Made by a program: the position numbers and the translations under genes | Notes under the pieces: generated by a model | Seen by the model: only the letters and a program-made list of their open reading frames with translations | Databases searched by the model: none | What the model was told of the DNA's origin: nothing | Assembly: GCF_900964775.1 (NCBI RefSeq) | Contig: NC_041809.1 | Location: 27,663,338 to 27,727,337, forward strand | Reading direction: 5' to 3' | Origin: Scleropages formosus | Lineage: Eukaryota > Chordata > Actinopteri > Osteoglossiformes > Osteoglossidae | Length of the DNA: 64,000 nt | In this document: positions 1 through 11,731 of the stretch, in pieces | Layout: each line of letters starts with the position of its first letter | Position numbering within the stretch: position 1 is the stretch's first letter

Positions 1-313
1 GATAATTTCCCTCTCAATCAACAGGGAGTAAAAAGGTTCAGATATTCTTCCTCATCACCATCAGCGATTACTGCTTAGAGTACACTTTAATCCAACATGT
101 CAGCAGTGTTTCAGCCATCTATGCAGCTGGGTATTTTCACTTTACTTTGCTCAAAGGTGCTATATCAATATAGGGATGTGGGACTTGTAACAGCAAACCT
201 CAGGTTACAGGTCTATGTCTATGTATACACTACCTGCTGTCCCTATATATATCTGCATTACAGAATCTTTTAAAGTGTCAGACACAGGACTATACAGTAG
301 CGTCTATGCGTTA

Positions 314-3300
314 TCAGATGCGTATGGTATATGAGTCTGAGTGGGTCAAGTAGCGAACCCAACGCTGTGATGGACCAGGCTGAGCTGGAGAAAGGCGAAG
401 GAAACGAATCTGTAGGCCTGTACAGGTGTGTTTTGGCAGCTCAAAGGACATACAGACTGGGCCTACTTCTAGCAGTGAGGCAGCACTCAAACCAGGGACC
501 TCCACCTGGGGATCACAGGGAAAGATGACTAGATGACATATGTTATTACATTTACATTTATTCATTTACCTGACAACCTCTTAGGTCTGGATACTAAGCT
601 TCTTACAATTATTTACACATTTTAACAGTTGTGTAATTTTTAATGGAGCTATTCAGGGTATGTTCTTTGCTTCGGGGAAATAAAGCAGGTGTGGGGATTC
701 TGACACAGGTCCAACTGCTTCCAAGATGACAGTTCTAATCACTACAATACCTGCCACTCCTACTATGACCATTACTTTATCCTTGAATCTAAATATTTTG
801 TAGTCAAGGCCTTCTGCAAAGTCCAGATTACAGGGGGGAGTATGCATGATTTCTTACCTTGAACAGGGCAGAGAGTTGGGCACCACCAGGGAAGCGAGGG
901 ATCTCCCATTGAATCACCTTGCAACTGGGCTGTAGCTCTGCACTCTGGTCCGGACTACTCAGCTCTTGAGACAGGCTGGTGGTGGGTTTTAAAATGCATG
1001 CCAGAACAAGATTAGTTGTGAAGTCTGAAGGTACGACACTGAATTGAAGATGGGCAGGGGTAATAATGAACAAGGGACAGTAAGAAACAACACTGAGAAG
1101 GACAGAATGAGTCAGGGAAGTAAGATGTTATTGGAAGAGTAAGAAAGAGGTAAAGGGTGATAGGGAAACTTCTTCTACCTTACTGAGCCCTTTGGTACCG
1201 GTATGGTCACTGAGACATTTACAGCATAACTGCAACACAGCAAGAAGTGGCAGTCAGCATCAGCCTCCAATTAAAGCAAAACATACTCAGACACAGGCTC
1301 TGGATATATGGACATTGATATGGATACAAAATCCTAAGAAAAAACTGACAACATAAGCCCATGCAAAGTGCTTTCACCTGTATTCACGAACCAAAACAGC
1401 CAAAGCTTATGGATTATTATCTATGAAGATCACACAGAGTTCTAGTTCTACTGGAAAAATAGGATCCTGCAGAAGGAGATGTGTGGATGCTCAATGCAGC
1501 CCTATTATTCATTGTTTTCAGTTTCTCCTTCCCAGAAAATCAAATAGCTAGATGACACACTTTAGCACACTGATTATGTATGACAGTCAAGCAAATAGCT
1601 ACACACATCTCACCTTTTTGGTGGGAGATCACACCTCATTTTCAGGTAAATTAACAGCCTTTGTAAAAAGAGTCAAAAAAAAGACAAAAAACAGACCCTA
1701 TGTGTTACTGTTCAAAAGTGAATAACTGATACCCAAATACTAAGCACACACTAAAATGCTTATAACAGCACATACATATCTCTGTTCTAACTTCCTGAAC
1801 ACAAATCAGCATTGTGATGCTAGATCTAAGGAGTGCCATTAGATTCAAGAGTACAAAGTCTAGGAAAATATATTATATTCATCCTATTAATGAAAAGGAA
1901 CATGTGGCAACTATACCTGTCACCACTGTCCCTCTCAACAGTGGGAAAGAGACGGAAGGGTGGGGCAGAGGGGAGGTCATCACACAGCTGGTACTGCATC
2001 ACTGTTTGCTAATAAGACAGAAGTGGAACCACAGGTACAGAAGAGGGGCTTTGCTGTTGTTGCTTCCATAACAATACACCAGAGCTAATCTGTCTGTGAG
2101 CAATGAAAGGGTTTTGAATAAAAGACATCTTAAAATTATGTTTTGATTTTTTTTAACAGGACTTATCAAACAAAATTAAAAATACTTAAAATAATTGTAT
2201 ACAATGTGGAAGTGACATAACCAAAGTTACTTTAAGTTTCCAGTGCTTCAAAATTGAAATGAATTCTATGCAGTGTGTTTGTACTGAAAATGTGTATACA
2301 TAGCAATAACAGAGGATGAGGAGCTAGTTATATGTGATGCTCCCAAATAGTTGGCATATTTACCTCCCCCTGACTGGGACAGATTTTCAGGATCCTGTAA
2401 CTCTCAAACTCGTCAAGACGGACAGCCTGGTGAAAACTGCACTCATCTATACGCACTGCAGCCCCATAGCCTGAATGAAACAAATGATGGAGATAAGAGA
2501 GAGAGGATGAAAAGAGATGAAGGGAGTTAGAAAGGCAGATTTACATTTACATTTATTCATCGAGCAGACGCTTTTCTCCAAAGTGACATACATCTCAGAG
2601 ATGTACGTTGTTGATTGACAATGAACTGGTAGTTGTGAAAAATCCACGGTCTCAAAAACAGAATCACTGCTGGAGAATATACTGGGTACTCAATTTACAA
2701 ACACAACTGGGACCAGAAGTCTATTCGTAACTCAATTCATCGATAGCTCCAAAGTCACTATTATAATTAAATTGCAATCAATAAAAGCTGAATGAAACAT
2801 GTCTCACCACTTACTAACAATTTAGCCTCTGTAAAAATCTCAAATAAAATTATGATAAATAAAAATACTCTGCAAGACTTCTGTCTATCCATCTATTATC
2901 AAAACTGCATGTCCAGCACAGGTTCACAGTGGTTCGATGTATCCTAGAAGAACCAGATGAGGCAGGTACACCTTGGAGAGGACATCAGTGTATCAGAGGG
3001 CAACCACACAAATGCATTACAAGAAATTTAGAGTTATCAATTCCCACAAATTTGTCTCACCATCTAAAGAGCAGTTGCATGATACCAATGAACGATCCCA
3101 AAGAAATGTAACTTGCTAGCTACTCCATAAAGTGCATACTGACAGTATAGGAATTGAAAAAATGAAGGAGTGTGTGAGCTGGAGAGGCACAGAAAATTAA
3201 AAGAATAGTGTAATGTGAATGTAAAGGGTGGTGGTGCTGTCTGACCAACGTTTTATTTTCATACCCTGTTGTGGCAGTGTTGAAGACACCTCAATTCAGC

Positions 3301-6300
3301 AACGAAATTCCTTGCATAATTCAAGCCTTCAGTACCACATATCTTAGAGACCCCAAAAATATTTGTCTTCTTTTTCAGCTCACAGTTTTAACACATTTTG
3401 TTTTCCATCTCACTACACAATCTTAGTATACAGAAATGCAGGAGATGATTATGACATCTTGGAACCAAGTTTGTGTTACTAACTCTTATGCATCCATACA
3501 GTTTTGCTGAAAAAGTGTAATGCATATCTAGACTAAAACAGCAGGTATCTTGTGGAGAAATGGCAGCAGCACACTGACCTCGTAGCTGGGATTTCCCTAT
3601 GCTGAGCTCCTCGTTCAGCCCAATTCTCATCTCTGCAGAAAGGGTTTGGGGTGGAGAGATTTTAAAAATAAGCAAAATTTTGAGGCCTAAGCTCAATGCT
3701 ACATTCACAATTATTGTACACATTAATCAAATGAGGTGACATAAACTTCCACCAATGTATACAGTGGTGTATTTTCATGGAGTAATACGCTTTAACTCTT
3801 CCTCAGGGAACTATGGCAACTAGCATCATTCAAGCTGTATCCTTCATGATCAAGCAATTTGCTGCCTGTATGGCATGGACCTCAGACTCTCCTTACCTGA
3901 ACAGCTAGGCAAGTAGCACTTGACCCTGATCTCCCCCTGAATATCTGCCTTCATCAACACTCCCTGAACCAGAATAAAAGCAATTTGAAGATGGGAGTAC
4001 AGAAAGCAAAAATACATGAAAAGCAGAGAAGCATGAGGTTACTGATTGAGCATAATCTCCTCACTAAAGCAAGTGAAGCATCACCACAAAGAACAACGCA
4101 CAGACTCACATTAGAGCCGATGACCACCGTCAGGCACTCGACCACATCTACAAATATCTCGTTCTTGCCTTCCTAGATTTAGAAAGAGAGAGACAGAGAC
4201 AGTCAAAGCTATTTCCTAGTGCAGGATGATTCAGAATAGCACCCTGCTTCAGTGGAACAATCAGGTTAACCAGCATGTTCTACCCTTGGCCAGGCACAGG
4301 AAGACCAACATTCACAACTAATTTCAAATTGTTGTACATTTCTCCATTGATCCTTACACAAACTCTACTGACAATCCAAGTTTGATAGATTTATTCACTA
4401 CTGCTGGTCATCAATCGCACTAATCTAATAGCCAGTATCACTAACCTGATCTCCACGGCTGGACATTATAGGGCGGCTGGCAGCTGCACTTGGGGCTACT
4501 TTACTCTGCTGGGTTTCTGCACCAAACTAGATTGACAGAAACAAAGATACAGGGTGAGAAAAATGTTAAGAGAAAGAGTGTGACAGAGTTGTCAACAAAT
4601 GCCATGAGACTCTCTAGAATAAAGAAGGTTGGAATGACAGAATCAGAGGGTTAGAGAGCAAGAAAGAAAGAAAACAGTGGAAGAAGGGAGAACAGTGAAA
4701 GCATCCTGTCGCACCAGCCCCACACTTCTGAGGTCAAACAGGCTGAAGGGTTTAGAGCTGACTGCCTCCGTCTGGATGAAGTTCTTTAGAATGTCTGTGG
4801 AAGTGGTCTGGATATAGCCATAGTCCTGGGAGGGGAGAGGACAAGTGAGGGTTCAGGAAGTAAAATGAAAGATTAGGATGCATGAGGCCAGGCCAATAAC
4901 ATGAACAAATAAATATGCAGGGAGACTGTGGTGACTTTAGACATTACTGCAGTAGACTCACTAGCATTTCATCCAGCATCTCATATATAAGGGCAAAGTT
5001 CATCCTGACTGACTTCTCGGAGAGGCTGCCACAGTAGTCCTTAATGAGAGCTGTCAGCCTGCGGACACAAAGCCAGTACAAACTAATTCTTTCGTTAACA
5101 ATGTGCTTAGTTTAAATTTTCACACAAAATAACCAAGCATGGTTTAATGCATTTATTTGTATGTAGAAGTGTAACCTTTTACAATTCAGACTGCATCTCT
5201 TGCTCAAAATGAGAAAAACCAATAAATCACCAGCAGCTCTTTGAGCACACAAACAGATTTGGACAAGTTAATAAATGACTTGCTTCTAACATTAATTTTT
5301 CAAACTACATATTCAGATGCACAGCTCTTTCAATTTATACATCTCTAGTAGCTGTAATGTTTAAGAGCTAGCACCATTACACAAGGTTCCTAAGTTTTGT
5401 GATAACTCTCTCTTTATTTCAACTGAATATATCCATCTGGGGGGATGCGGTGGCACAGTGGGCTTGGCCGGGTCCTGCTCTCTGTGGGATCTGGGGTTCA
5501 AGTCCTGCTTGGGTTGCCTTGTGATGGACTGGCATCCCATCCTGGGTGTGTCCCCTCCCCCTCCAGCCTTGCACCCTGCGTTGCTGGGTTAGGCTCCGGC
5601 TCGCCGCGACCCCGCTTGGGACAAGTGGCTTTGGCCTGTGTGTGTGTGTGTTTCCAACTGTATATGTAACTGGTTAAAAAGTGCAAAAATGCAGGATATT
5701 CACATCTCTTTGGATTAAAGCCTCGGGCACCAATTCGGTGTTACATGTCACATTCTGGAAGGAACACTTGCCTGTTGAGGAACTCTATGATGGTGAAGGG
5801 GGAGACATTGGCGGTGGTTGTAGCGACGCAGTACAGTCCTCCCTGTCGCACGTGAATGAAGTGTAGACCCTCATGCGTCTTCAAAACCCACAAACCAGTC
5901 GGTCCAGGAAATGAAAATGACAGAGATAACAAACACGAACGAACGAACACACACACAAAGTCAGCTGAGGTCCCACTTTTTTAAGAGCAGTGTCTGCACG
6001 GAGGTACTGATACACTGACAGAACAACACATGACATCCTGCGCACTGAACGTTACCCCTTGCCTTGATCGTACACGAATGGAGTGTTGCTTTAAAATGCT
6101 GAAATAAGCCACTGCTGCACTCACCATGAGAACAGGAGGCTGATCTGCAGGTAAATCGGTTACCATCTGATAGAACACGTTGACAACATCACTTTTAGCC
6201 TCTCCACGAACTAACAGCTCGGGTTAAGGAGAGAAATAGCCAGCCAGGCCAGGGCACACAGCTGAGCCTGAGCTACGTTTGGCCATGCATGACTAGCTTC

Positions 6301-6383
6301 GTCCAGGCAGGGACGAAAAGGATACAGTCTTTATAGATTAGGTGATCGCCTTTTGATGACAAGATAAACACCTGGGAAATCAT
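314..6383 (-). CDS. ap4m1: AP-4 complex subunit mu-1, complete, 15 exons
   Basis: Medium (mu4) chain of the AP-4 adaptor, which recognises tyrosine-type sorting signals on cargo leaving the trans-Golgi network. I followed the exons by splice sites, frame and similarity to remembered human AP4M1. Coding exons, 5' to 3': 6383-6326, 6210-6125, 5878-5772, 5058-4962, 4825-4715, 4526-4446, 4172-4110, 3963-3897, 3632-3579, 2470-2364, 2008-1917, 1658-1614, 1229-1179, 975-858 and 505-314. All phases agree and give about 442 residues (human 453). The N-terminus [13 protein letters not shown] is the longin-like part. Next comes the linker-side [14 protein letters not shown], then the mu homology domain from about [14 protein letters not shown] to the end HSDSYTIRI. 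Intron 3 has a GC donor (AG|GCAAGT); all other introns are GT-AG. SINE debris lies in introns 3, 9 and 14. Start: the ATG at 6383 matches the family N-terminus. Confidence 0.96.
545..665 (-). repeat. degenerate SINE tail in ap4m1 intron 14
   Basis: Carries an ACATTTATTCATTTA-like block followed by spaced motifs (TTACAATTATTTACACATTT and AATTTTTAATGGAGC) seen in the better copies at 29025 and 58527. Old and diverged. Confidence 0.45.
2538..2625 (-). repeat. shared LINE/SINE 3' tail fragment in ap4m1 intron 9
   Basis: TTTACATTTATTCATC, then GCAGACGCTTTTCTCCAAAG and a block about ACATACATCTCAGAG. This is the reverse of the tail carried by the LINE at 53277-54085 and by two SINE families in the window. 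Confidence 0.6.
2880..3110 (-). repeat. degenerate SINE fragment
   Basis: Reads like the reverse of the SINE tail seen at 41880-42000 and 50700-50838: AAAACTGCATGTCCAGCAC, then ACCTTGGAGAGGACATCAGT and a GGGCAACCACACAAATG block. Strongly diverged. Lies in ap4m1 intron 9. Confidence 0.4.
5439..5652 (+). repeat. TG-tailed tRNA-derived SINE, in ap4m1 intron 3
   Basis: Full-length copy of the window's dominant SINE. Head GGGGATGCGGTGGCACAGTG; B-box-like GGTTCAAGTCC; body CTTGTGATGGACTGGCATCC; end GGGACAAGTGGC followed by TGTGTGTGTG. It lies antisense to ap4m1. Confidence 0.88.
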
Positions 6384-7311
6384 TCTGCCTATTTTGTTGT
6401 TATTATTATTATTATTTATTGCGGACGAACGAACTACTAGTACTAGGCTAGCTCGTTCCTCTTTCGAACAGCAAACCTTTCACAAACTGCCTTGCCTTGT
6501 GCTGTGTTGAGTATTAAAAAGCCAGAAAACAACACAAACACAACAAAAGTTTCCATTGCGCATTGTACAACAGTGCAGTCGCAGCAGTCAGCAGGTCCGA
6601 TATTCCCTTTCTGTACTGGAACAGTTATCCGTGTCACACATCGCCCCTAAGTAAACACAGACTGTCAACGTATAATTACTTCCGGTAAAATCGATTACTT
6701 CTGACTGGCACCTTATAATGCTGTTCAGCTCCAAATTTGATTTTAAAAAATTAAGCCTCAAAACTAGGAGCACGGTGAATATTCATAGCGATATTAACCA
6801 AGAATAAAAACACTGAACATAAACACGTAACATAAACCTAAATGCAGTCAGTCTAAGATATAGACATTCTCAACATAACACCGATCACGTTCGTCGACAA
6901 CCAACCAATGAAAACGCTACAAAGGCTTTTAAGGCGGGTGTTCAGGAAGGTTAATGTTCGATTCCTCAGCCGCTGCATAGTTGCTGCGCAACTATGTCCC
7001 ACAATTTTTCTTTTCTTTTTTTTTTTTTTTTCCTCTACTGTGTTTCGACGTGATTTGTTGAAAATCATTATTATCCTGGCTAATGTTATTAAATAGTTTG
7101 AACTCACTAATAATTCTGTGCATTTGAATTATTACTGAGTTCAAACTGTTTTTTTATTTTATTGATTGCAGAGGGTAAACACCATAGAGGAGGGAGCTAC
7201 AGTAGAGCAAGCTACATACCACTATGACCTCAATCTGAACACCTGAAGAGTGTTCTGTGAGATATGGGAGATCCGGAAAATATTATAAAAAAGTTTTCTA
7301 CAGGGTGACTT
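6384..7311. promoter_or_regulatory. ap4m1 5' flank, probable promoter
   Basis: Sequence upstream of the ap4m1 start codon. An ETS-type site ACTTCCGGT lies at 6678-6686, as in many housekeeping promoters. A T-run at 7012-7032 and AT-rich DNA follow. I saw no further coding sequence. Promoter status is inferred from position. Confidence 0.45.
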
Positions 7312-7508
7312 GGGGGGAGGGGGTGTGGTGGTGCAGCAGGTTTGGCCAGGGCCTGCTCGGTGGTGGGTCTGGGGTTCGATTCCTGCTTGGAGTGCCTTGC
7401 AATGGACTGGTATTCTGCCTGGGGTGTGCCCTCTGTCGCTGGGTTAGGCTCCGGCTTGCCATGACCCCACTCGGGACAAGCAGTTGTAGATGTTGCATGT
7501 GTGTATAT
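7312..7508 (+). repeat. TG-tailed SINE, internally shortened
   Basis: Same family as 5439-5652 (GGTGTGGTGGTGCAGCAGG, GGTTCGATTCC, GGGACAAGCAG). It lacks part of the CCTCCCCCTCC segment and has only a short TG tail. The stretch 7509-8344 behind it holds nothing I recognise. Confidence 0.8.
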
Positions 7509-8344
7509 CTGCAGGGTTGAAAATGCTGTGAGAAGCAGTTACTTGAGTTGATAGTTATACCCCTAGGTGCTTGACTGATGAGACAGGTGAAATGAGAAAA
7601 TTGGCTTGATTTGACAGCGCTCCCCACAGATAGATGGACTGCTGGGAGGTGGAGAATCTGTCTTGGGAAGATTGTCACATACTGCTACATTACACATTAT
7701 ACAAGATGGTGTATGTCAGTCATACCAAATGAACTTTTAAGTAAAAAAGATAAGATTTTGACCAAAGGAGGTTAATGCCTAAGTTCTTGGTGTTATGCTT
7801 TTTGGAAGGCCAATTAATCTGCATCACATGAGTAGATGTGTACATGCATAAACAAGCTGTAAGAATTCTAAGATACGCAAGATGGTCCTTTGTGAAAGCT
7901 ACATGATGGAATATACATCAGTATAGCGTCAAAGCTGTACTGAATTTATACTTTGTATGATGCTCATATACCTTAATATTGCAGGGAACTTTGACTTGTT
8001 AAAATGGTTTGCTTATTCACTGTGGCCATAGAATCTATGTGTTTATTTATATCTGGTTAATGCATGTCATATCTATTTATGTTACCATTAAATTTCTTTC
8101 CAGGAAATACACTGAACCTTTTGGTCTTACGTTATGGCTGAATTATTATTCCTTGTTTATTATACAATTATTAGAAAGATATTAGGACACATTTGAAAAA
8201 TACCAATGGAGCCCCTCTTTGCGTGTCACTTAAGCACATGTTTAGCTAACTAAATACCTGAACGACACAGATTTGAGAAGAGCAGCACATGACGGTTGTT
8301 AATTTCTTTCCGACGCAGCGGATCTGCCCCCAGCCACTGGCTAT

Positions 8345-8585
8345 CGAGAACCACGTGCCACTCCCATTACCCAAGTTTTCCCGCCACCATCAAGCCCCTC
8401 CTCTTGGAGCACCAATTCCGATTTCTATTGGTCCAGTATGAAATACGACTCGCGCCAGTTTTCGCAGAGGAGTTTTGCTGTGTGCGCGTGACACTTGAGC
8501 CACTTGCAACAGTGGGGAGTAAATGCTCGAATAATTAACTTTTAGCTGGTGGAGCCATATTTTAAAGTATCCTAAAGAAAATTAG
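8345..8585 (+). promoter_or_regulatory. relic MCM7 promoter with E-box, E2F and CCAAT sites
   Basis: Within 80 bases lie an E-box CACGTG (8352-8357), a consensus E2F site TTTTCCCGCC (8376-8385), ACCAAT (8411-8416) and an inverted CCAAT box CTATTGGT (8425-8432). This is the architecture of S-phase genes such as the MCMs. It sits about 150-230 bases upstream of the remnant of MCM7 exon 1, on the same strand. The sites are seen; that they still drive transcription (now of the microRNAs) is inference. Confidence 0.6.
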
Positions 8586-8611
8586 ATGTGTGGACTATGT
8601 TGCTGAGACGG

Positions 8612-10200
8612 GTAAGTATTCTCCGCTTCGGCTGGTTAGCGTACGGTTAAGTAAGGCCGGTTCTGAAACTCACTTGTATTATTCATCATCATCATGTTAC
8701 TAAGATCGGGGCTAGAAACTCATTTTCTCCCCTGTCCTCACGTAATTATTATTTTCACTTTTGTGATGCAGTCAATATACTACTAGTATAGGAGTTTCAT
8801 TTCACTGAGTAGATAAACATACAGTAGTTAGAAGAACACATGAGACTGTTGCTTCTTTTATACTACACGTTTTGTAGGATTTATTACAGAGAGAAAACTT
8901 GTCCTGATGTCTAAGTTACATGATTTTTTTCGAGGTAAAACCACTACCTTGGTTCACCAGGAATCTCTTGAGTACTGACATCTGCAACCCCGAACGAGAA
9001 ATATAGTGCACAAATTAAATGTAATTTTCTGGCATTACTAGGCATTAGTGTTTTGGTAAAGACGCAATCCGATTTCTTTCTTAGAAATTTCACTTCCAAG
9101 AACATTTGGCTATTCTACCGTTGCCTGTTTTTAGTTTATTCTGTTCTTTATCAGACTGAGCTACTCATTTGTCCTCGTGTCGGACTCGGCTGGACTGCAG
9201 AGACAAAAGACGGCCGAGAGCACATGGTCCGAGGGGGAGGGGCGAACCGCCTGTGTGCGTGGGAACAGTTTCAAGTTTTTAACTGCTTCTTCCTGAATTC
9301 CGGCCTGGGGCACCTTAGTATACGGCCCTTTCAACACCACCCCACGTGCTGCAGTTAACTTAAGGAATATACATTCTTACTTGCGTACAGAGACATGGTG
9401 GTCGAAGAACACAATCGAATTTGTGTACCTTAAATGTAAAATGCATATTCAGCCTTTTCTTGCTTTATTCAAAAGATGGCACCAGAACATGTGTAAGAGA
9501 CAGATCACGATTAAGCATTATTAAGACTTCTATAATATTTTTTATATTAAATGCTTGTGCTGTTGTTTCTATTGGCAAACCGTGCTGAAGAGCCACCTAG
9601 TGGTCTGGATAAGCTATTGCAGGAATCTCGGGGTGGTGGACGCAAAATCACGTAGTAAAACCCTACATCGAATTCGTCTTGCACAATTTTAGTTAATACA
9701 AACATCTCAGATCGTTTGCGCTAGAGCAAATTAATCTTCAGTTGTATCTACAGGTGACGCAGTTAAAGCGCTGAAGCTTCAAGACGTATTTCGCAAACTA
9801 AGAGATACTTAAAACAGATCCATAGATATTATGGGTAGTAAACCGAGTTAAATCGTTATACTTCGTTAGGGGATTTACATGGTAATTTAGTTATTACCCG
9901 GCCTTTCCTTTCGCATCGGACAAGTTGTATGAGTGTTATTACAGTGATGATGGTTCTAAATGCAACCTAAAGTTGTCCATGGGCAGTTTATGTGGATATC
10001 AGTAATAGTACTATCTCGTCATAATTTAGGAGTTATTAAAAAGTTATTGTGCATTTAATACCCCAGCGCGGTCGGTGTTAAAACCAAAACAATTCGACCA
10101 TTTTACTGTGGTACTGTATCTAAAATTTGATTACTAACGGTCAGATTCAGCACAAAGGCGGAATGAGTAAGTTTGAAATGAATAAAGTCGATAAGAACTG
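8612..10200. other. relic intron 1, first part: nothing recognised
   Basis: AT-rich DNA between the MCM7 exon 1 remnant and the CpG-rich block. No convincing exon, RNA gene or repeat on either strand. Confidence 0.5.
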
Positions 10201-11620
10201 AATATCTTCCAGGCCGCAGATACGCCCTAGACGCGGGGAATGACCGCAAGGGGGCGACGGTGACGCACTCGTCCGAGTCGCTCGCGCTCCTTGCCGCTGC
10301 GGAGTGGCGCCCGTGTGCGAAGCGTGGCTACAACTGCGTGCGGAGAGCCCGAGCTTCCTACTCCATCGAGCCCCGCGGCCGTCTCTACAATCTGCAACAA
10401 AATAAAGGGGTCCCGAGAAGCGCAAGTCGGTTCGTTTGTCCCACGGAGGTTTACCCCTGTATTCGTCCTGGAAAGAGAGCGGAGGGACTATTTGACGGGC
10501 GGAGGGATAATAGGACCTTCGCGGGGGGTGACGGGGTTGAAAAGCCATGTGCTTCTTTGTTTACAAAAACAGCGCAGAGCGCAGATTCCACTAACGGCTC
10601 TGCGTGATTTTACTCTCATATTTCTGACAGAAATGTGAGAGTAATACTCGTAACGCGAAAGCAGAGTTGGATATGGCCGAGCAGGCGTCTGGCTGAGGAG
10701 ATTCGCGATCAAACGAAAAGAAGGAGAGTGATTTATTAGCCCGCCGAAGAAGGGGATGTGGAGAAAAGTGGGCACCGCGGCGCGACTCGAGGCGAGCTGG
10801 TCCTCCGCTGTCAGCCTCTGGATATCGGGGCTGCTTCTCTGTTTCTGGCGGACTGAGGGGTGAGTCGGGACCCCGGAGTGGGTCCCCTCCGAGGTGTGTG
10901 GACAGGACAGGTGGGACTAGTGCGTGCGGTGACTGAATGGTAGCGGTGCGGAGAGGGTCCGTCTGCGGGACGCGCTGTGTCCAACAAAGAGCTGTGAAGC
11001 GCACCGGGGGGGGGGGGGGGGGGGTATTGTGTTTAACTGCCCCTCGCGGGGGGTGGGGGGCGCGCTCTCTGTCCCTCCCTTTTCGTGCGCTTTGACGATC
11101 AGTACAACTCTTATTTTCACCAATACTGTTGGGCGTTTTTTTTTTTTTTTTAAATCAGAACCGAAAGTGAAATCAAATCAAGAGAATAAAGGCGGACAGA
11201 AATAAAGCAGATAAAAAACATGTCGTCTGTTCCCAGAGAGGGAGGAAAAGGGCTGTTAACTGCCGCTGATCCGTGTCCGGAGAGCCGTGTTTGTTCTCCG
11301 GTTACTGATCCGTACTGTAGGTCCGAGCCCGCGCTCTCAGGGAGACCGTTTTCACGTCGTTTCTGTAAACAGTTGACGTGAACGTGCGTTTCCGGGGAGC
11401 GGCGCTGTGCTCGAGCGCCCACCAGCAGCGCATCGCAGCGCATCGCAGCGCATCGGCGCCTCTCAACTTCATTAGTGGTTTGCGTTTGGCGCCTGTGAAT
11501 TTTACTGAAGTAGTATATTGCCTGTACGCCCTCCCAGACAAAACAGCAGTGGCCCTCCACTTGGGGTGGGGGGGGAGGGGGGAGGTCACGTGGGTGGAGG
11601 TTTGTTTACAAGCTGAGCCA
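10200..11620. promoter_or_regulatory. CpG-rich island inside the MCM7 relic intron
   Basis: Base composition changes sharply to GC-rich with many CpGs (for example 10230-10400 and 10740-11100). A G-run lies at 11007-11025, and (GCATC)-like short repeats lie near 11427-11450. It looks like a CpG island promoter. Its gene is unclear; the only candidate is the open exon at 10756-10859. Confidence 0.5.
10756..10859 (+). CDS. possible orphan first coding exon with signal-peptide-like N-terminus
   Basis: An ATG preceded in frame by a stop (TGA at 10729) opens 34 codons and runs into a consensus donor (GG|GTGAGT at 10860). The start is MWRKVGTAARLEASW, followed by a hydrophobic stretch VSLWISGLLLCFW, like a signal peptide or membrane anchor. 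It lies in a CpG island. I find no matching downstream exon in the window, so it may be chance, a broken gene, or the 5' end of a gene with a very long intron. Confidence 0.3.
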
Positions 11621-11700
11621 AGGGCCACATCTGAACAAGTCAAGGGAAAGCATCCAGTCATGGTCTTTAGCGTCTCCTCCTGGCTTACAGTCCAAAAATA

Positions 11701-11731
11701 AAGGATTTTTTTTTTTTTTTTTTTTTTTTTG
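11701..11731. repeat. poly(T) tract
   Basis: About 25 T at 11706-11730. Possibly the A-tail of a lost minus-strand retroposon; no body is recognised. The stretch 11732-12344 holds nothing else clear. Confidence 0.5.

Noticed and set aside
7298-7678. Long ORF overlapping a SINE on the minus strand
   Set aside because: The protein is a translation of the GC-rich TG-SINE; the same peptide motifs recur at every SINE copy.
10147-10638. Several overlapping ORFs of 115-133 residues
   Set aside because: They lie in a CpG island with few stops by composition; none has domains, and they overlap in several frames on both strands.
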